A stretch of 5,445 nt of DNA from Acidimicrobiia bacterium (GCA_026983855.1 JALSTE010000029.1:1-5445), one strand, 5' to 3'; counted from the stretch's first letter, positions 1 to 5,445 are shown. The notes: generated by a model not told the origin, from the sequence alone. Translations and numbers: made by a program.

Positions 1-511
1 CACCGTCCCACATGTTGGACCGGAATGATCTCCAGTCCTCGGATGTGGCCTCGGGATGGTCGGGAGCCAGATCCGCCGCCCACTGGTCGAACATCTCGTA
101 GAAGGCGGGGCGGTTGCCTTCGATGCCCACCGGTTGCAGCAGCACCGCCGAGGCGAACCTCTCCGGCGCCGCCCGCAGCAGCCCCACTATGTAGGGGCCC
201 CCGATGCACATCCCCACCAGGTGACAACGTTCGATCCCGAGGTGGTCCAGCAGGCCCAACTGATCCCCCCGGTAGGTCGGCCAACCATCGTCTCCCGAGA
301 CCGGGGCGGTAGAACGTCCGGCGTTGCGCTGATCCATACCGATCAGCCGGTGGTCAGCGGCCAGGCGGACCCGGGGGTTCCACACGACGCCGTTCCACAC
401 GTCGTTGGCCGACCTCATGCCGCCCGGGGCGATCAGGAGAACCGGGTCGCCGTCGGGGTTGCCCTCCAGGTCGTAGTGAATGCTCACGTCGCCATCGGTG
501 AACTGGGCCAT
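1..511 (-). CDS. Alpha/beta-hydrolase with a predicted cysteine nucleophile (N-terminal 170 residues; continues past left edge)
   Basis: The frame reads from ATG at 511 to the window edge without a stop, giving 170 residues; such proteins usually have about 260-290, so roughly the last third is missing. Seen: an early strand VLLIAPGG (24-31) that would supply the oxyanion region, the motif GMDQRNAGRS (58-67) like the D-x-R-G-x-G-x-S loop of the fold, and the nucleophile elbow HLVGMCIGG (97-105). The elbow has Cys102 where most family members have Ser. Cys elbows of type G-x-C-x-G are known in dienelactone hydrolases and polyhydroxyalkanoate synthases, but the rest does not clearly match either. 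The catalytic Asp and His would lie beyond the edge. No signal peptide is seen, so it is probably cytosolic. ATG 511 is chosen because AGGGGG lies 8 bases upstream; a GTG at 544 in the same frame has no comparable site. The gene lies 123 bases after the aquaporin gene, so it may be a separate unit. Substrate unknown. Confidence 0.85.
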   Translation of the reverse strand, partial: MAQFTDGDVSIHYDLEGNPDGDPVLLIAPGGMRSANDVWNGVVWNPRVRLAADHRLIGMDQRNAGRSTAPVSGDDGWPTYRGDQLGLLDHLGIERCHLVGMCIGGPYIVGLLRAAPERFASAVLLQPVGIEGNRPAFYEMFDQWAADLAPDHPEATSEDWRSFRSNMWDG

Positions 512-519
512 CTCGAAAT

Positions 520-525
520 CCCCCT
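520..525 (-). promoter_or_regulatory. Ribosome binding site of the hydrolase gene
   Basis: AGGGGG on the minus strand, 8 bases before ATG 511. It decides between this ATG and the in-frame GTG at 544, which is preceded by GTTAGG but no good purine-rich site. Confidence 0.5.
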
Positions 526-634
526 GGTCGTCGATCCCGCTCACCCTAACGAAAACACCCGCGGCGCCCGATGCCCGACCCGGGGCATGGAGGATGGGGG
601 CGGGTCAGGAACCGGTCACGGATGAGCCTCGGGA

Positions 635-1366
635 CTACTCCGACCGGTGGGGCAGGATCACCTGTTCGGCCACCTGCCCTATGTGGGGGTAGATGGCCCG
701 AATCACGACCACGGCCACCGCCACCGCCAGGAACTGGGCGACGATGAACAACGGAACCGAGGCCGGTGAGATGCCGGCGAACGTGTCGGAGAACATCCGG
801 GCCACGGTCACCGCCGGGTTGGCGAAGCTGGTGGACGAGGTGAAGTAGTAGGCACCGCCTATGTAGCCCCCCACGGCGTAGGCCGCGGCCGAACCCCGAC
901 CGGACCGAACCACCCCGAAGATGACCAGCAGCAACCCCAGGGTGGCCACCCCCTCGGCGAAGGCCAGGTGACCCGCCGAACGGTCCTTGGTGGACCACTC
1001 CACCAGATCCAACCCGAACATGGCGTTGGCCACGATCACACCGAGGACGCCCCCGGCTGTCTGGGCGATCACGTAGTACACGGCGGTGGGGGTGTCGACA
1101 CCCCCGAAGATCCGGTCGGCCAGCGTCACCGCCGGATTGAAATGGGCACCCGAGGCCGGTCCCAGGGCCAGAATGAGGGCCACCAGCACACCGGCGGTGG
1201 CGAAGGCGTTCTGCAGTAGCTGCAACCCCACGTCGTCGGTCAGACGTTCGGCCATGATGCCCGATCCGACCACTCCGGCCAGGAGGAAAGCGGTACCGAC
1301 GAACTCCGCCGTGAGGGCCCGGGCATCGGGTCGCCAGCGCGAACCCGCCCTGTCGACCCCGTTCAC
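635..1366 (-). CDS. Aquaporin/MIP-family channel, probable arsenite exit channel (AqpS-like)
   Basis: This 243-residue membrane protein has the two half-helix motifs of the major intrinsic protein family: HFNPAVT (NPA at 77-79) and FANPAVTVAR (NPA at 183-185). Hydrophobic segments at about 18-38, 53-69, 94-116, 133-153, 160-176 and 204-224 fit six transmembrane helices. After the second NPA stands Val186 rather than the usual selectivity-filter Arg; the nearest Arg is 190. The GTG start at 1366 is chosen because it overlaps the arsC stop as GTGA and has GGAG five bases upstream. The same frame is open for 52 more codons to an ATG at 1522, but that stretch is Arg/Gly/Pro-rich, lies inside arsC and has no family similarity. 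In Sinorhizobium meliloti an aquaporin (AqpS) next to arsC lets arsenite made by ArsC leave the cell; the tight coupling suggests the same here. A general water or glycerol channel is the alternative. Confidence 0.9.
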   Translation of the reverse strand: MNGVDRAGSRWRPDARALTAEFVGTAFLLAGVVGSGIMAERLTDDVGLQLLQNAFATAGVLVALILALGPASGAHFNPAVTLADRIFGGVDTPTAVYYVIAQTAGGVLGVIVANAMFGLDLVEWSTKDRSAGHLAFAEGVATLGLLLVIFGVVRSGRGSAAAYAVGGYIGGAYYFTSSTSFANPAVTVARMFSDTFAGISPASVPLFIVAQFLAVAVAVVVIRAIYPHIGQVAEQVILPHRSE

Positions 1367-1803
1367 CGGGGCTCCACGCCCAACTCGCCCATGAGGGCCA
1401 CGACCCGGTCCCGAATCTCGTCCCGGACCCCGCGAACCACCTCGACGGGTTGCCCGGCCGGGTCGGTCAGTTCCCAATCGACGTACCTCTTGCCCGGGTA
1501 CACGGGACAGGCGTCGCCACACCCCATGGACACGATCACGTCAGCGGCCCGCACCTCCGAATCCGACCACTTCTGGGGTTGGGCCCCCGAGATGTCGATC
1601 CCCGCCTCGGCCATGACCTCCACCGCGGCGGGGTTCACCGAGTCCCCCGGGGCCGAGCCCCCGCTGTACACCTCGACCCGGTCACCGGCGAGGTGCCGCA
1701 GCCACCCGGCCGCCATCTGCGACCGGCCGGCGTTGTGCACGCACAGGAACAGGACCGATGGTCGTCCCTGTGAGCCTCCCCCCGGGACCGATGCCTCGTC
1801 CAT
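1363..1803 (-). CDS. arsC: Arsenate reductase, low-molecular-weight phosphatase type
   Basis: This 146-residue cytosolic enzyme would reduce arsenate to arsenite. The phosphatase loop C-X5-R is seen as CVHNAGRS, with Cys21 as nucleophile and Arg27 binding the oxyanion. VSMGCGDACP carries Cys95 and Cys99, candidates for the resolving cysteines, and WELTDP supplies Asp114-Pro115, the likely general-acid loop. The two downstream cysteines are spaced C-X3-C, shorter than in the thioredoxin-linked plasmid pI258 type, so the reductant (thioredoxin or mycothiol/mycoredoxin) cannot be told from sequence alone. The first 15 residues (Gly/Ser-rich) are an extension before the core strand PSVLFLC. ATG 1803 is supported by AAGGAG four bases upstream. 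Its stop overlaps the aquaporin GTG by four bases, implying translational coupling. No arsR lies upstream in the window; the neighbour is norD, 209 bases away. Confidence 0.95.
   Translation of the reverse strand: MDEASVPGGGSQGRPSVLFLCVHNAGRSQMAAGWLRHLAGDRVEVYSGGSAPGDSVNPAAVEVMAEAGIDISGAQPQKWSDSEVRAADVIVSMGCGDACPVYPGKRYVDWELTDPAGQPVEVVRGVRDEIRDRVVALMGELGVEPR
1372..1375 (-). promoter_or_regulatory. Ribosome binding site of the aquaporin gene, inside arsC
   Basis: GGAG on the minus strand, five bases before GTG 1366 and within the last codons of arsC. It supports the short form of the aquaporin over the ATG at 1522. Confidence 0.5.
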
Positions 1804-1807
1804 GATT

Positions 1808-1813
1808 CTCCTT
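1808..1813 (-). promoter_or_regulatory. Ribosome binding site of arsC
   Basis: AAGGAG on the minus strand, four bases before ATG 1803. It is a strong match with slightly short spacing and fixes the arsC start, including its 15-residue N-terminal extension. Confidence 0.65.
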
Positions 1814-1846
1814 GTATCGACCCATCTCTATCCGACCGCCATGTTC

Positions 1847-1854
1847 CCACGTGG
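1847..1854. promoter_or_regulatory. CCACGTGG palindrome upstream of arsC, possible operator
   Basis: A perfect 8-base palindrome lies 43 bases before the arsC ATG. It is bracketed by GTTC (1843-1846) and GAAC (1857-1860), themselves inverted but about a slightly different centre. The position suits a regulator site for the arsenic unit. I see no clear -35/-10 pair beside it and no match to a classical ArsR half-site, so the role is inferred from position only. Confidence 0.25.
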
Positions 1855-1872
1855 ACGAACCCCGGGTGACCG

Positions 1873-1900
1873 CCCCGCCGGGCCCCGTTCCCGCACCCCC
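1873..1900 (-). other. G-quadruplex-type motif, arsC-proximal
   Basis: On the minus strand, four G runs of 5, 3, 4 and 4 are separated by loops of 3, 3 and 6 bases, which meets the usual G3+N1-7 rule. The motif lies in the transcribed-sense strand between norD and arsC, beginning inside repeat copy 1891-1926. High GC makes such motifs commoner by chance, so the function is open. Confidence 0.4.
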
Positions 1901-1926
1901 ACAATCCACCGGCCGCCACCCCCAAC
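1891..1926. repeat. Direct repeat, copy 1 (arsC-proximal)
   Basis: This 36-base unit starts with CCGCACCCCCACA and ends with ACCGGCCGCCACCCCCAAC on the plus strand. Both blocks (13 and 19 bases) recur exactly in copy 2; only the 4-base middle differs. Start-to-start spacing is 65 bases. It lies in the non-coding gap between norD and arsC. Confidence 0.8.
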
Positions 1927-1940
1927 TCCTACGAGGAACA

Positions 1941-1965
1941 CCCTCCCCGGGACCCCCGCACCCCC
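1941..1965 (-). other. G-quadruplex-type motif, norD-proximal
   Basis: On the minus strand, four G runs of 5, 5, 4 and 3 are separated by loops of 3, 4 and 1 bases. This is the tighter of the two such motifs in this gap. It starts inside repeat copy 2 and would be in the RNA if transcription from norD reads on. Function not known. Confidence 0.45.
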
Positions 1966-1993
1966 ACACACCGCACCGGCCGCCACCCCCAAC
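1956..1993. repeat. Direct repeat, copy 2 (norD-proximal)
   Basis: This 38-base unit shares its first 13 and last 19 bases exactly with copy 1 (1891-1926) and has a 6-base middle instead of 4. It ends 20 bases from the norD stop codon. With only two copies and no terminal inverted repeats it is not a CRISPR array or an insertion sequence; a local duplication or a paired binding site is possible. Confidence 0.8.
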
Positions 1994-2012
1994 AACCCCG
2001 AAGAGCAGTCTC

Positions 2013-3887
2013 TCAGATGGCGGTCATCCGACCGTGAACGGTCGCCACCGACTCGGGCAGCGACTCAGGATGTGTCAACAGCTCCCAGCGACCGGGCCCC
2101 AACATCGAGGGTAGGTAGTCCTGGGCTCCGGCCTGCACGGCCAGGGCGTGGAGGTGGACACCACTGTTGGTGGCCTCCCTGATGGCCTGACGGACGTCAG
2201 CCACACCGTAGCGACCCTCGTAGCGGTCGTAGTCGGTGGGCTTTCCGTCGGTGAGGAGCAGCATCAGTTTCCGGCGGGCGTCGACCTTTTCGAACTCGGC
2301 CGTGGCGTGGCGGATTGCGGGACCGATACGGGTGTAGCCCTGGGGCCGGATCAGGCCCAGCCGTCGGCGCCCGTGGGACCAGGGCTCGTCCCAATCCAGC
2401 ACGTCCCAGACCCTCACCTGGTTGCGGGTGTGGGAAGCGAAGGCCATCACCCGGATCTGATCACCGAGCCTCTCGGCCACCTCACCTAGAACGAGGACCG
2501 CCTCCCGGGAGATGTCGATGACCCGACGCTCCCCCACCCGGGCGTCGGTGGACAGGGAAACGTCCATGAGCACGAGGGTGGCGTGGTCCCGGTGACGGCG
2601 CTGACGGCGCAGGTAGAGCCGGTTGTTGCCGCCGTGACCAGCCCTGACCGCCGCCAGCTCCCCCACCAGGGCGTCGAGGTCCACGTCCTCACCGTCGAGC
2701 TGGCGTCGGGTGGCCTCGAGGTTCTCCCGGTGGCGCCGCAGACGCCACTCGAGGTCGGCTATCTCCCGGGACCAGCGAGCGGCGGCCTCCGCCGCCCAGA
2801 GGTCCGAACCCAGGGGAATCGGGGTGGGGAACACGGTGGTCCAGTCCCTGCGGTACCGGCGCCTGCGACGGTCCCACTCGTCATAGGCGATACCCGTGTC
2901 GTCGGGTCTCATACGGGACACGTCGGGAATGTCGATGTCCAGGGTGATGTCGGCCCGGTATACGGACTGGGCCTGCTCACCCCCCCGGATCAGATCGCGC
3001 AGGTCGATCTCCTCCAGGGCCTCGAGCTGATCCTCCAGTTCGTCGCTGCCGTCCATCTGGCGCACCCCACCGGACCAGTTGTCGAGGGTCTCGACCTTCT
3101 CATAGACGTGGACGGGTACGTCGATCTGGTCCGATTCGTCCATCAGGAGCACCCTCAACTCTTCGAAGGGCGGGGCCTCGGCCTCCGAACCGTCGGCCGC
3201 CGGTGGGGTGCCCCCGTCGGAGTCACGCCCGAGTTCCTCTCCCTCGACCAGTACCTCGCGGCCCCAGATGAGGACCTCGGGACCGGGCCGCCCCGACCTC
3301 CGGGCCGAGGTCAGCGCCGCCACCGCGGCGGGATCCGTCCAGGGCTCCTCCCCCCGGAGCGCCATGCGTCGAATCGTCTCCAGCCAACGGGACCGACCCT
3401 TGAGGTCGACGGGATCGGGGCGAACCGCGGCCTCGGCCTCGCTCGCCTCGACGTAGCGGGCGGCGAACCCGGGTAGCTCCTCGGCCATGGTTCGGGCCAG
3501 GCGGCAGGATCGGCGGATCCAGTCCAGGTCCGGATCGAGACCGGGCTCGGGCGGCTCGGCCCGGCCCTGGGCCCATCCGGCGGCCAGAACGACCCTCACC
3601 AGGTACACGGCCCGGTTCAACTCCGGTGAGTCGGAGATGTCCACCACCGCGGGTAGCAGGAGGTCGGGCCCCCTGAGGCCGCCGACGTCACCGGCGGTCC
3701 GGATGGTTAGGTCCCGTCCGGAGAGGACCCTCAACAGGGTGGTCAGGGCCCGATGCTGGTCCTCGAGGTGAACGGCGGCTGCCGATTCACCGGGCCGGGG
3801 CCGGCCCGGCCTGAATCTCCGCCACAACCAGTGTCCACCCTGGGTCAGGGCCTGTTCGAGGTCCAGGAAGTACCCCGGCTCGGCCAC
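2013..3887 (-). CDS. norD: NorD, nitric oxide reductase activation protein with VWA domain
   Basis: This 624-residue protein, about the normal length for the family, is needed with NorQ to produce active NorCB. Current models for the related CbbO/CbbQ pairs have the VWA protein bring the AAA+ ring to its target, here probably for FeB insertion. The C-terminal VWA domain begins near residue 437. Its metal-ion-dependent adhesion site is visible as DVSLST (Asp442, Ser444, Ser446), a Thr in GYTRIG (519) and Asp547 in LLTDGKPTDYDRYEG, a stretch typical of NorD. Before it is a charged, Arg-rich region, and around 225-310 an acidic segment rich in Asp/Glu. No signal peptide or membrane helix is seen, so it is cytosolic or peripheral. 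The GTG start at 3887 has GGAAGG seven bases upstream and follows the norQ stop by 14 bases, so the two are surely co-transcribed. It is the last nor gene here; no clear terminator follows. Confidence 0.95.
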   Translation of the reverse strand: MAEPGYFLDLEQALTQGGHWLWRRFRPGRPRPGESAAAVHLEDQHRALTTLLRVLSGRDLTIRTAGDVGGLRGPDLLLPAVVDISDSPELNRAVYLVRVVLAAGWAQGRAEPPEPGLDPDLDWIRRSCRLARTMAEELPGFAARYVEASEAEAAVRPDPVDLKGRSRWLETIRRMALRGEEPWTDPAAVAALTSARRSGRPGPEVLIWGREVLVEGEELGRDSDGGTPPAADGSEAEAPPFEELRVLLMDESDQIDVPVHVYEKVETLDNWSGGVRQMDGSDELEDQLEALEEIDLRDLIRGGEQAQSVYRADITLDIDIPDVSRMRPDDTGIAYDEWDRRRRRYRRDWTTVFPTPIPLGSDLWAAEAAARWSREIADLEWRLRRHRENLEATRRQLDGEDVDLDALVGELAAVRAGHGGNNRLYLRRQRRHRDHATLVLMDVSLSTDARVGERRVIDISREAVLVLGEVAERLGDQIRVMAFASHTRNQVRVWDVLDWDEPWSHGRRRLGLIRPQGYTRIGPAIRHATAEFEKVDARRKLMLLLTDGKPTDYDRYEGRYGVADVRQAIREATNSGVHLHALAVQAGAQDYLPSMLGPGRWELLTHPESLPESVATVHGRMTAI

Positions 3888-3901
3888 TCCGCCGCCTTCC
3901 C

Positions 3902-4702
3902 CTAGAACACCAGGGCCACGGCGTCGGCCAGACCCTCGGCGATCTCGGGGTCGTCGGTGAGGGCCTCCACCAGAGCGGCCCGACAGGCCTGACGGGGTGG
4001 GAATCCGGCGGCGATGAGACGCCCCGACTCGACCAGCAGCCGGGTGGAGGGCACCTCCGCCAGACCCAGGGTGTCGAGGGTCCGTAGCTTGGCGGCGAGG
4101 GCCACCAGGCGCTTGGCCGCGGCCGGATCCACCCCGGTCTCGGCCACGATGATCTCCGCCTCGACCGCCGCCTCGGGGTAGTCGAAGGAGATGGCCACGA
4201 ACCGCTGACGGGTCGAGGGTTTCAGCTCCTTCATCCGGTGCTGGTAACCGGGGTTGTAGCTGGCGACCAGCATGAAGCCCGGCTCGGCCTCCAGTTCCTG
4301 ATCCAGGCGGTCCACGTAGATCCGGCGCCGGTAGTCCGACAGCGGGTGCAGGGCCACCACGACGTCGGAGCGGGCCTCGGCGAACTCGTCGAGGTACAGG
4401 ATGGCCCCGGTCCGGACGGCCCGGGTGACCGGACCGTCCTGCCAGACGGTGTCCCCTCCCCGGATCAGGAACCGGCCCAGCAGATCGGCGGCGGAGGTCT
4501 CGTCGTGACAGGCCACGGTGACCAGCGGCCTACCCAGTCGGTGGGCCATGTGCTCGACGAACCGTGACTTGCCGCAACCGGTCGGGCCCTTGAGGAGCAG
4601 CGGCTGGCGTAGCTCGTAGCTGTGACGGAACAGAGCCACCTCGTTGGCGATGGGCCGGTAGTACGGCGCCGTCGTGAGTAGCTCCGAATCGGTCAGAACC
4701 AT
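3902..4702 (-). CDS. norQ: NorQ, MoxR/CbbQ-type AAA+ ATPase for nitric oxide reductase assembly
   Basis: This 266-residue ATPase of the CbbQ/NirQ/NorQ branch works with NorD to mature the NO reductase, probably by remodelling NorB at the cytoplasmic face. Seen: Walker A GPTGCGKS (39-46), Walker B ILYLDE (101-106), a sensor-1 Asn in ASYNPGYQ (Asn150) and candidate arginine fingers in STRQRF (Arg165, Arg167). The C-terminal part (about 185-266) matches in position the small helical lid domain of CbbQ proteins. Length is normal and all motifs are intact. ATG 4702 is supported by AAGGAG six bases upstream. It sits 30 bases after norB and 14 bases before norD, the common norCBQD order, which separates it from CbbQ (beside RuBisCO genes) and other MoxR proteins. 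Confidence 0.95.
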   Translation of the reverse strand: MVLTDSELLTTAPYYRPIANEVALFRHSYELRQPLLLKGPTGCGKSRFVEHMAHRLGRPLVTVACHDETSAADLLGRFLIRGGDTVWQDGPVTRAVRTGAILYLDEFAEARSDVVVALHPLSDYRRRIYVDRLDQELEAEPGFMLVASYNPGYQHRMKELKPSTRQRFVAISFDYPEAAVEAEIIVAETGVDPAAAKRLVALAAKLRTLDTLGLAEVPSTRLLVESGRLIAAGFPPRQACRAALVEALTDDPEIAEGLADAVALVF

Positions 4703-4708
4703 CCGCTG

Positions 4709-4714
4709 CTCCTT
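4709..4714 (-). promoter_or_regulatory. Ribosome binding site of norQ
   Basis: AAGGAG on the minus strand, six bases before ATG 4702, in the 30-base norB-norQ gap. Confidence 0.65.
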
Positions 4715-4732
4715 CTCGGGGATCGGCTCGGC

Positions 4733-5445
4733 CTAGACCAGGGCCGGTTCGGGTTCGGGTTCGGACTCGGGGGATTCAGGAGGTTCAACCCCGGCCCCCT
4801 CCTCGAACACCGGGGGGCCGTAGGCCACGAAATCCCAGATGTACAGGATGATCCCGACGAAGAACAGCAACCCCGCCAGCAGGAGGCCGAAGAAGTGCAC
4901 CTTCAGCTCGTCCTGCACGTCGAGGAAGTCCATTCCCGAGATCCGCTCCAGGTACACCTGGGCGATTCCGGCCACGGCGAAGGCCCCGGTCATCCCGATC
5001 ATGGCGATGTTGGAGGTCCAGAACGCCCACTCACCCCGAGCTCCGGTGTAGAGCTTGCGTCCGGTCATCTCCGGGAGGGCGTAGGCGATCATGGCCATGA
5101 CCACCATGGCGTACGCCCCCCAGAAGGCCAGATGTCCGTGCATGGCGGTCACCAGGGTCCCGTGGGTCCACTTGTTCACCTGGGGCAGGGTGTGGGCGAA
5201 GCCCAGGAAGCCGGCCCCGACGAAGGACATGATCCCAGTGCCGACCGTCCACTTGAGGGCCAGTTGGTTGGGATGCTGGTTGCCCTTCTTGCGGGCGATG
5301 GCCACGGTGTAGAGGGCCATCCCCAGGAAGGCCAGGGGTTCCATGGCGGAGAAGATCCCGCCGATCGCCAGCCAGTACTTCGGGGTGCCGATGAAGTAGT
5401 AGTGATGGCCAGTGCCGAGGATTCCCGACAGGAACGTCAGTCCCA
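4733..5445 (-). CDS. norB: NorB, nitric oxide reductase catalytic subunit (C-terminal 236 residues; N-terminus beyond right edge)
   Basis: This is the membrane subunit of the haem-copper-related enzyme that reduces two NO to N2O. The frame is open from the right edge to TAG at 4733, with no start inside. Seen (fragment numbering): GTGHHYYFIGTPKYW with His13-His14, Glu35 in SAMEPLAF, and HGHLAFWGAYA with His102 and His104. Spacing agrees exactly with Pseudomonas aeruginosa NorB His258/259 (FeB ligands), Glu280, His347 (haem b3) and His349 (haem b), so the whole protein would have about 480 residues. The third FeB histidine, FeB glutamate and other haem b ligand lie outside. Several long hydrophobic segments fit the last helices, the final one near residues 183-206. 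After it comes an acidic Glu/Pro/Ser tail (about 214-236), unlike the short end I expect. The norQ/norD neighbours favour the cytochrome c-dependent form, with norC expected upstream; a fused quinol-type enzyme cannot be excluded from this fragment. Confidence 0.95.
   Translation of the reverse strand, partial: GLTFLSGILGTGHHYYFIGTPKYWLAIGGIFSAMEPLAFLGMALYTVAIARKKGNQHPNQLALKWTVGTGIMSFVGAGFLGFAHTLPQVNKWTHGTLVTAMHGHLAFWGAYAMVVMAMIAYALPEMTGRKLYTGARGEWAFWTSNIAMIGMTGAFAVAGIAQVYLERISGMDFLDVQDELKVHFFGLLLAGLLFFVGIILYIWDFVAYGPPVFEEGAGVEPPESPESEPEPEPALV
4746..4763. repeat. Hexanucleotide tandem repeat in the norB tail
   Basis: Three exact GGTTCG copies on the plus strand lie inside the last codons of norB and encode alternating Glu-Pro. 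They give a simple local origin for the tail, by slippage expansion. Confidence 0.75.

Noticed and set aside
571..588. Inverted repeat ATGCCC/GGGCAT (6-base arms, 6-base loop) between the aquaporin and hydrolase genes
   Set aside because: The stem is short and not followed by a T run on the minus strand, so it is not a credible intrinsic terminator; such arms are common at this GC content.
56..625. Open plus-strand frame of 189 codons opposite the hydrolase gene
   Set aside because: It is antisense to a minus-strand frame with clear alpha/beta-hydrolase motifs, shows no recognisable domain, and is explained by high GC with few stop codons.
1367..1522. 52-codon N-terminal extension of the aquaporin from ATG 1522
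   Set aside because: It is Arg/Gly/Pro-rich and overlaps arsC in another frame; GTG 1366 with GGAG five bases upstream and the GTGA overlap fits better.
1804..1860. A -35/-10 promoter or ECF-type GGAAC/GTC pair upstream of arsC
   Set aside because: No hexamer pair with acceptable spacing; the GGAAC found is 21 bases from the nearest suitable GTC, which is too far.
1927..1937. Small hairpin TCCT-ACG-AGGA between the two direct repeats, considered as a terminator for norD
   Set aside because: Only four base pairs and no U tract; transcription end cannot be claimed from it.
1891..1993. Direct repeats considered as a CRISPR array
   Set aside because: Only two unequal copies with a GC-rich 29-base interval, internal variation and no cas genes nearby.
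1391..2182. Open plus-strand frame of 263 codons across arsC, the intergenic gap and the norD end
   Set aside because: The product is Pro/Thr/Arg-rich low complexity with no domain, and it spans parts of two well-supported minus-strand genes.
2583..3476. Open plus-strand frame of 297 codons opposite norD
   Set aside because: Antisense shadow of norD; no family motifs, and norD itself is intact with a complete MIDAS.

Overview
The window is about two-thirds G+C or more, densely coded, and every gene I can support is on the minus strand. Protein style (GTG starts, arginine- and proline-rich shadow frames, an actinobacterial-looking ArsC) suggests a high-GC actinobacterium, possibly an acidimicrobial-type environmental lineage. 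That placement is inference; no rRNA or other marker is present.

Read in the direction of transcription (right to left), the window opens inside norB, the catalytic subunit of a respiratory nitric oxide reductase. It carries the His and Glu residues expected around the haem b3/FeB centre and ends in an unusual acidic Pro/Glu/Ser tail. Thirty bases later comes norQ, a MoxR/CbbQ-type AAA+ ATPase, and 14 bases after that norD, a large protein with a C-terminal von Willebrand A (MIDAS) domain. NorQ and NorD form the usual chaperone pair that assembles or activates NorCB, probably by inserting the non-haem iron. norC would be expected just outside the right edge.

After norD lies a 209-base gene-free stretch. 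It is G-rich on the transcribed strand and holds a two-copy imperfect direct repeat, two G-quadruplex-type motifs and a CCACGTGG palindrome. It separates the nor operon from a two-gene arsenic unit: arsC (LMW-phosphatase-type arsenate reductase) and an aquaporin-family channel gene whose GTG start overlaps the arsC stop by four bases. Together they would reduce arsenate to arsenite and let arsenite leave through the channel, as in the aqpS/arsC arrangement of Sinorhizobium meliloti. No arsR-type repressor is in the window.

A 123-base gap then leads to the first 170 residues of an alpha/beta-hydrolase that runs off the left edge. Its nucleophile elbow reads G-M-C-I-G, so the predicted nucleophile is cysteine rather than serine.

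I see no RNA genes, insertion sequences, CRISPR arrays or convincing intrinsic terminators. The families are known. The points most worth a second look are the structured norD-arsC intergenic region, the Cys-nucleophile hydrolase, the ArsC-aquaporin coupling without a local arsR, and the NorB tail.
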